Of a stretch of DNA of 64,000 nucleotides, positions 59,307 to 64,000 are shown piece by piece. The position numbers were made by a program, and so were the translations under genes. The notes under the pieces were generated by a model. The model worked only from the letters and a program-made list of their open reading frames with translations, searched no databases and was not told the origin of the DNA. This DNA comes from Streptomyces pyxinae (lineage in GTDB: Bacteria; Actinomycetota; Actinomycetes; Streptomycetales; Streptomycetaceae), in NCBI RefSeq assembly GCF_024756275.1, contig NZ_JANUGQ010000014.1:1-64000 (forward strand). Direction: 5' to 3'. Position 1 is the stretch's first letter; every line of letters begins with the position of its first letter.

Positions 59307-60829
59307 CGGAGGCCGGCCTCTGGGTCGTCGGCGCCGTGCGGGCGGCGCGGGTGCGGAATGGCGGAGAGCCGGGTGGCGGCCAGCCGGGCGGCGGCGGCCC
59401 GGTCGGGTTTGCGGGAGCGGCCGGCGAGCGGCACCTGGGCGAGGAGCACGGCGTCCGGCCGGGCGGTGCCCATCCGGGCGAGGGGGCGGGCGAGCGCGGC
59501 CCGGACCCGGGCGGGGTCGGCGCCCGGCGCGGGCTCGACCACCGCCACCAGCCGTTCGTCGCCGTCACCGGCCGGTACGCCGACGAGCAGGGCCAGTTCG
59601 ACGCCCGGCACATGCAGGGCGGGCTCGTAGAGGCCCGGGTAGATGTTCTCGGCGGCCCGCAGCACCATGTCCTTGCAGCGGCCGGCCAGCACGATCCGCC
59701 CCTGCTCCAGCCGGGCCCGGTCGCCGGTGGCCACCCACGGGTCGGGCTCCTCGCCCAGGTAGCGGTGGCGGGCGGCGGCCCCGGAGAGCAACAGCTCGCC
59801 GTCCGGGCCCGGCCGGGCCCGGACACCCGGCAGGGGCGCCCCGACCAGGTCGCCGTCGCCGGTGAAGGCCGCCTTCTCGCTCTGCTCGACGGCCGCCGCC
59901 GGGAAGAGTTCGGTGAGCGCGTAGACACCCCAGGCCTCGTCGGCGCCGCTCTCCTTGACGCGGCCGAGCAGGACGGCGCTCGCCGGGGCCGAGCCGGTCC
60001 ACACCCGTCCGGTGAACCGGGCCCCGGCGGCGAGGGCGGCCCGCAGCTGGGGCGGCGTCAGATAGGTGGCGTCCGGAGTGAGCCGGCGCAGCTGCCGGGT
60101 GAGCACTCGGGGCGAGCGCGCGGGCAGCGCGACCGGTGCGCCGCTCGCCAGGGACGGGACGAGGACGAAGAAGGTGCCGCCGAGCACCGGTCGGCCGGGC
60201 GTGGGACGGACCAGTTCGGTCACCGTCGCCATTCCGGCGGCGAGCGAGGAACGGGTGTGGACGACGGCACGCGGCCGGGAGGTCGTCCCGGAGGTGAAGA
60301 CGATCACCGCGTCCCCGTCCTCGTCCACCGGCCGGGGCGGCGTCACGCGCCCGGCGGCGGCCGTCAGGCCCAGCGCGGGGGCGCAGCCGGGCAGCCGGGG
60401 CCCCAGGGTGGCGACCGGGCCCAGTTCCGCCAGGTCGGGCAGGGCGAGCCGGGCACGGCGGGCGAGCGGCCGGGCCCAGCCGGCCACGGCCTGGGCGGTG
60501 GCGTCGGCGAGCACCAGGTCGGGGCGGGCCAGCGCGAGCCGGGAGCGCAGCACCTCGGGACCGGCGCCCGGATCGAGGACGGCGGCCCGGGCGCCCAGGC
60601 GGTGCAGGGCGAGCAGGACCGCCAGGGCGCGCGGCCCGGGCCGTACGGCGACGCCGACGGTGGAGCCGCGCCCGATACCCCGGGCGTGCAGGGCGACGGC
60701 GCAGGCGTCCGCGAGGTCCGCGAGGTCGCCCCGGGTGGCCCGGACCCGGACGGCCCCGGTGCGGGTGGTCGTGAGCACGGCGGGCCGGTGGGGCTCGCGG
60801 CGCAGATCACGGGCGAGGGCGTCGAGCAT
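59303..60829 (-). CDS. AMP-dependent acyl-CoA ligase/synthetase (OleC-like)
   Basis: The 508-residue adenylate-forming enzyme has the P-loop-like VIVFTSGTTSRPRAVVHTRS, the motif WGVYALTELFPAA, the ATP-binding WVATGDRARLEQGRIVLAGR and RCKDMVLRAAENIYPG, and a late Lys in GRSRKPDRAA. It activates a carboxylic acid as its adenylate. In Ole and lipstatin-type pathways a related enzyme turns a beta-hydroxy acid into a beta-lactone; ordinary acyl-CoA ligation is the alternative. The stop overlaps the P450 start. Confidence 0.88.
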   Translation of the reverse strand: MLDALARDLRREPHRPAVLTTTRTGAVRVRATRGDLADLADACAVALHARGIGRGSTVGVAVRPGPRALAVLLALHRLGARAAVLDPGAGPEVLRSRLALARPDLVLADATAQAVAGWARPLARRARLALPDLAELGPVATLGPRLPGCAPALGLTAAAGRVTPPRPVDEDGDAVIVFTSGTTSRPRAVVHTRSSLAAGMATVTELVRPTPGRPVLGGTFFVLVPSLASGAPVALPARSPRVLTRQLRRLTPDATYLTPPQLRAALAAGARFTGRVWTGSAPASAVLLGRVKESGADEAWGVYALTELFPAAAVEQSEKAAFTGDGDLVGAPLPGVRARPGPDGELLLSGAAARHRYLGEEPDPWVATGDRARLEQGRIVLAGRCKDMVLRAAENIYPGLYEPALHVPGVELALLVGVPAGDGDERLVAVVEPAPGADPARVRAALARPLARMGTARPDAVLLAQVPLAGRSRKPDRAAAARLAATRLSAIPHPRRPHGADDPEAGLR

Positions 60830-61219
60830 CGGCGCGGAACCTCCGGTGGGTGGTGGGTGGTGGGCGGTGAGTGATGGATGGTGTGGTGGGCGGTAGGTGG
60901 TGTGGCGGGCGGTGGTGGTCGTGGTCGGGACGAGTACGGGGGTGTCCTCCGGCGAGCGGGGGCGGCCGCCGGCCCCGGGTGCCGAGCGCGGGGCGGGCGG
61001 TGGTACGGCTGCCGGGCTGTGGGGCCATGGGGCTGTGGAGGGACACCGGTACGGGCCGGGCGGGGCGGACGGGCACCGGTACGCCCGGCGGGCGGCGGGC
61101 CGGTTCCGCCGCGGCGGATCCCGTCGCCCGGCCGGGTCCCGACGCGCGGGCGGATGCCGGTACGGGCGCCGGGTGCCCGCACCCCGTACGGCGGGCCGGG
61201 CGGGACGGCCGTACGGGCG
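60830..61219. other. Gene-free spacer with GGTGGGTGGT simple repeats
   Basis: The gap within the biosynthetic operon holds a run of GGTGGGTGGT / GGTGTGG words (about 60845-60925) and GACGGGCACCGGTACG repeats (about 61040-61100). Its GC skew keeps frames open on both strands, but none has a ribosome-binding site or domain. A separate promoter for the AMP-ligase/P450/SDR genes could lie here. Confidence 0.5.
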
Positions 61220-61960
61220 TCAGCGGGGGTCCTCCCCCTGGTGACCGCTGCCCCGGTCGAGGTACCAGCGGGCGGTGCCGAGCAGGCCGTAGGCGCGCAG
61301 CCGGCGGGTGGAGTTCTCCACCACCATGGCGCGGGCGTGCACGATGGCGGTGGTGTGGCGGCGTACCCGGTTGAGGAAGAGCCGGTCGGTGGGCGACGGG
61401 CGGCGGGGCATGCCGCCGACCGCCTCGTAGAGCCGGGCCGTGACGGCCATGTTGTTGCCCGCGTGCATCCGGTAGGGGGCGAGGTAGCCGTGCCGGCGCC
61501 GGTGGGCCGGGCGGATCCGGCCGAAGAAGGCGGCGATCCGCACCAGCGCCCGGAAGGCGGCCCGGCCCAGCGGCCCGTGCTCGTCGCGCCGGGCGTCGAT
61601 CCGGCCGCACACCAGACCGGCGCCCCGGCCCAGGGCCTCCCGGGCGGCGCCGGTCCAGCCGGGGCGCGGCAGGCAGTCCGCGTCGGTGCGGGCGAGCAGG
61701 GTGGCGCCGCGCTCGATCGCGTACCGGAAGCCGGTGTCGACCGCGCAGCCGACCCCCTTCTCCCGCTCGTGCAGCACATGGACGGGGAAGGGTGCCCAGC
61801 GGGCGAACTCGCACGCCAGGGCCGCCGTGCCGTCGGTGGAGGCGTTGTCCACCACGACGAGGGTGAAGTCCCGGTCGCGCTGGGCGGCGAGCGCCTCCAG
61901 GGTGGCGCCGATCCGGGCGGCCTCCTGGTGGGCGGGCACCACCACCCACAGGGCGGTCAT
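61220..61960 (-). CDS. Family 2 glycosyltransferase
   Basis: The 246-residue protein is a GT-A-fold GT2 enzyme: VVVPAHQEAARIGATLEAL, VVVDNASTDGTAALA and the metal-binding ARTDADCLP. The central GAAREALGRGAGLVCGRIDA and the acceptor-side GNNMAVTARLYEAVGGMP fit the family. No membrane helix is evident. It would transfer a sugar from an NDP donor to a lipid or small molecule, possibly the product of this operon. The start overlaps the ketosynthase stop (ATGA). Confidence 0.88.
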   Translation of the reverse strand: MTALWVVVPAHQEAARIGATLEALAAQRDRDFTLVVVDNASTDGTAALACEFARWAPFPVHVLHEREKGVGCAVDTGFRYAIERGATLLARTDADCLPRPGWTGAAREALGRGAGLVCGRIDARRDEHGPLGRAAFRALVRIAAFFGRIRPAHRRRHGYLAPYRMHAGNNMAVTARLYEAVGGMPRRPSPTDRLFLNRVRRHTTAIVHARAMVVENSTRRLRAYGLLGTARWYLDRGSGHQGEDPR

Positions 61961-63018
61961 GCCTTCTCCCAGACCAGCGTCATGATGCTCACGCCGCCGC
62001 CCAGCCCGACGAACAGCACCCGGTCGCCGGACCGCAACCCGGCGTACACCCGGTCCAGTTGCACGCCGAGCGTGGCGCTCGCCATGTTGCCGAGCTCGGG
62101 CACGGTGACGACGAGCCGGTCCCGGGGCACCCCGGAGAGCTCGGTGAACCGCTCCAGGTACGGCACCGTCACCTGATGGACCAGGACATGGCGGAAGTCC
62201 GTCCAGGTGAGCCCGTTGCGCCGGAGCGTCCGGTCCAGGACCGAGGTGCCGACCTTCTCGAACACCTCACGCAGTTCGGCGCCGTCGCCGCGGAAGTAGG
62301 TGTGCTCGTCCCCGCGCGGGTGGCGCGAGCCGCCGCCGGGGATGCCGCCGACGGCCCAGTGCTCGGAGCGGGTCTCGGTTTCCACGTCCAGGATGCCGCC
62401 GCGCCCGACCGGCTCCAGGACGACCGCCGCGCCGGCGTCGCCCAGGGTGTAGCCGGCGAATCCGTCGCGGAACTGGGCGGCCGTGGCGGGCGCGTGCCGC
62501 ACCGCCCGGCTGGGGGTCTCGCCGGTCACCACCAGCGCCCGGCGGGCCCGGCCCGCGAGGATCATCGCGCGGGCCGTGTCGATGCCGTTGACGAAGCTGT
62601 TGCAGGCGTTGGTCACGTCCAGCGCGTGGGCCCGGGAGCCCAGTTCGGCCTGGACCAGGTGGGCGGTGGCCGGTTCGGCCATGTCCCGGGTGGCCGACGC
62701 GAACACCAGCAGGTCCACGTCGAACGGCGCCAGACCGGCCCGCTCCAGCGCGGTCCGTGCCGCCCGCGTGGCGAGCGTGGAGGCGTACTCCCCTTCGGCC
62801 GCCGCCCGTCGCTCGGTGATGCCGGTGGCCCGCTCCAGCAGCCGGTCGGGCAGCCGGGTCCCCGAGGCCGCCGTGATCGACTCCTCCAGCCACCGGGAGG
62901 TCACCACCCGGTCCGGCAGGCAGGAGGCGACGGCGGTGATGCCGACGCGGCGTTCCCGGTCGGTGGCCGGGCCGCCGACGCGGTGGTCCCGGTCGCCCGG
63001 GGAGTGCTCTCTGTGCAT
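61957..63018 (-). CDS. Ketosynthase III (FabH/OleA-like) condensing enzyme
   Basis: The 353-residue thiolase-fold enzyme has Cys139 in DVTNACNSFVNGI, His281 in VLVHQVTVPYL and Asn311 in PELGNMASATLG, the Cys-His-Asn triad of KAS III enzymes, and the closing FVGLGGGVSIMTLVWEKA. The N-terminus has a ~20-residue charged extension before VGITAVASCLPDRVV. FabH relatives condense acyl-CoA with malonyl-ACP, whereas OleA relatives join two acyl-CoAs head to head. The companion OleC-like and OleD-like genes favour the latter, but the sequence does not prove it. First gene of the operon. Confidence 0.9.
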   Translation of the reverse strand: MHREHSPGDRDHRVGGPATDRERRVGITAVASCLPDRVVTSRWLEESITAASGTRLPDRLLERATGITERRAAAEGEYASTLATRAARTALERAGLAPFDVDLLVFASATRDMAEPATAHLVQAELGSRAHALDVTNACNSFVNGIDTARAMILAGRARRALVVTGETPSRAVRHAPATAAQFRDGFAGYTLGDAGAAVVLEPVGRGGILDVETETRSEHWAVGGIPGGGSRHPRGDEHTYFRGDGAELREVFEKVGTSVLDRTLRRNGLTWTDFRHVLVHQVTVPYLERFTELSGVPRDRLVVTVPELGNMASATLGVQLDRVYAGLRSGDRVLFVGLGGGVSIMTLVWEKA

Positions 63019-63248
63019 GCCGTGGACGCTAGGGCCTGGCCGAATCCACCCGCATGAGTGTTCGTACTCATTCGCGAGTGAGTGCGGGCGACCGTGCCTG
63101 CGACGGCACCGGCGGCGCGCACGGCGCTTGCGTTTTCCGGCGGTTCGCCGTTCCGGCGGTTCCGATGGTCCCGAGGGTTCCGGCGATCCCGAAAGACCCG
63201 GCCGCCCGACGGGGTCGGACGGCCGGGGGGCGGCGTACGGGCCGGGGC
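63019..63248. promoter_or_regulatory. Control region of the ketosynthase operon
   Basis: Three pentameric half-sites in alternating orientation occur at 63055-63059 (TGAGT), 63066-63070 (ACTCA) and 63079-63083 (TGAGT); the first two lie within the inverted repeat ATGAGT-n6-ACTCAT (63054-63071). They lie 36-65 bp upstream of the ketosynthase ATG at 63018, a good position for a repressor or activator site. The rest of the gap up to the LysR stop is low-complexity CGGTTCC-type sequence. Confidence 0.55.
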
Positions 63249-64000
63249 CTAGGAGCGGCGGCGGGGGCGGCCGGTGGCGCCGTGGGAGCCCTTGCCGGAG
63301 CCCGTACGGCGGGAGCGGCCGGACGCGGTACGGGAGGCCGGCTTGCCCCGGGAGGCGCCGGAACGCCGGGCCTTGTCACCCTGGCCGGACTTCTCCTTGC
63401 CGGACGTGTCCTTGCCGCCGGGGCCTCCGGAGGTTTCCTTGCCGGACGCGCCGCCGGACTTGGCGGTGCGCCCGGCCCGGGCCTCGGACTGCTGGCGGCC
63501 CCGGGTGCTGTTGGCCGTACGGCCCCGGACGATGCCGATGAACTCCTCCACCAGGTCGGTGGTCGTCTCCTCCGGCCAGGACAGCGCCACGCTCGACCGA
63601 GGGGCGTCGGTGACCGGACGGTAGGTGAGGTCACGGCGGTGGTGCAGCCGGGCGAGGGACTGCGGGACGACCAGCAGGCCCACACCCGCCGCCACCAGTT
63701 CCACGGCGTCCCCCGTGGTGGCGGGACGCTCCAGGGCAGGGCGGCCCGGCGGGCGCTCCCACTCCAGGGTCTCGTCGAGCGGGCTGAACACGATGTCGTC
63801 GGCCAGGTCCCCGACGGCGACCTCGTCCACCGCGGCCACCGCGTGGTCCTTGGGCACCAGCACCACGGTCGTCTCGGTGTAGAGGGGGATGGCGCTCAGC
63901 CGCGTACGGTCGACCGGCAGCCGTACCAGACCGGCGTCGGCGTCCCCGGCGAGCAGCAGCGCGGGGACCTCACCGGCCGGGGCGGGGACGAGGGTGAGGG
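63249..64000 (-). CDS. LysR-type regulator with long basic C-terminal tail (partial)
   Basis: The gene runs off the right end, so its DNA-binding N-terminus is not seen. The visible part is a LysR substrate-binding domain: AGEVPALLLAGDADAGLVRL, AIPLYTETTVVLVPKDHAVA, TGDAVELVAAGVGLLVVPQS and SVALSWPEETTTDLVEEFIG. After the normal LysR end, about 90 more residues follow, rich in Ser, Gly, Lys and Arg (GKETSGGPGGKDTSGKEKSG, GRSRRTGSGKGSHG), ending RRRS. This disordered basic tail is unusual for LysR proteins and may bind DNA non-specifically. It lies upstream of the ketosynthase operon, in the same direction. Confidence 0.85.
   Translation of the reverse strand, partial: LTLVPAPAGEVPALLLAGDADAGLVRLPVDRTRLSAIPLYTETTVVLVPKDHAVAAVDEVAVGDLADDIVFSPLDETLEWERPPGRPALERPATTGDAVELVAAGVGLLVVPQSLARLHHRRDLTYRPVTDAPRSSVALSWPEETTTDLVEEFIGIVRGRTANSTRGRQQSEARAGRTAKSGGASGKETSGGPGGKDTSGKEKSGQGDKARRSGASRGKPASRTASGRSRRTGSGKGSHGATGRPRRRS

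Noticed and set aside
57067..63018. A complete olefin (OleABCD) pathway
   Set aside because: No OleB-type alpha/beta hydrolase or OleBC fusion is present in the operon, and extra P450 and glycosyltransferase genes point to a different product.

Overview
The window looks like a chromosomal segment of a Streptomyces or a very close relative. G+C is very high, third codon positions are almost always G or C, GTG/TTG starts and ATGA/GTGA stop-start overlaps are frequent, and it carries genus-typical genes: a subtilisin-inhibitor-like secreted protein, an Rpf/LysM/M23 cell-wall protein, a PAS-GAF-SpoIIE-HATPase phosphatase, a tandem-IclR PobR-type regulator and a fused PcaL. No rRNA gene, complete tRNA gene or CRISPR array is visible. 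The first ~285 bases are C/G homopolymer and are probably an assembly artefact.

Layout. 0.6-20.3 kb is ordinary chromosome: LytTR response regulator, anti-sigma factor, Fpg/Nei glycosylase, class II amidotransferase, glutamate decarboxylase, signalling phosphatase, lipoprotein, a YndJ / DUF1990 / lipase-maturation-factor operon preceded by two near-identical palindromes, a 56-residue protein, a zinc-ribbon SDR, the Rpf/M23 protein, gnd and panD. 20.4-32.3 kb is a visibly different, lower-GC accessory island. It holds an excisionase-like gene, pseudogenes, a tRNA-Thr 3'-half fragment, an operon of unknown genes ending in a HEPN-like/zinc-ribbon protein, a 1174-residue NACHT NTPase with a nuclease-like N-terminus, a transposase scrap and a decayed tyrosine integrase whose break lies inside an araC-type gene.

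32.3-42.6 kb is a protocatechuate / 4-hydroxybenzoate catabolic operon (pcaIJFHGBL-pobA) opposite a tandem-IclR regulator; together these genes would convert 4-hydroxybenzoate to acetyl-CoA and succinyl-CoA. 42.6-46.0 kb has an NCS2 permease and an arylsulfotransferase-like protein divergent from an XRE-cupin regulator, with a nested palindrome between them. 46.0-51.2 kb is kdpFABC with a 27-residue membrane peptide in front and a second, separate kdpF. 51.2-54.8 kb holds a kinase fragment, an amidase/TetR divergent pair and the protease inhibitor. 54.9-63.0 kb holds an ABC transporter and a five-gene operon (ketosynthase III, glycosyltransferase, AMP ligase, P450, extended SDR) whose A-C-D enzyme set resembles beta-lactone/olefin (Ole) pathways without an OleB. 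The window ends inside a LysR-type gene with a long basic C-terminal tail.

The most promising unfamiliar biology is the NACHT gene and its HEPN/zinc-ribbon neighbours in the decayed mobile island (candidate anti-phage defence), followed by the 57-63 kb biosynthetic operon.
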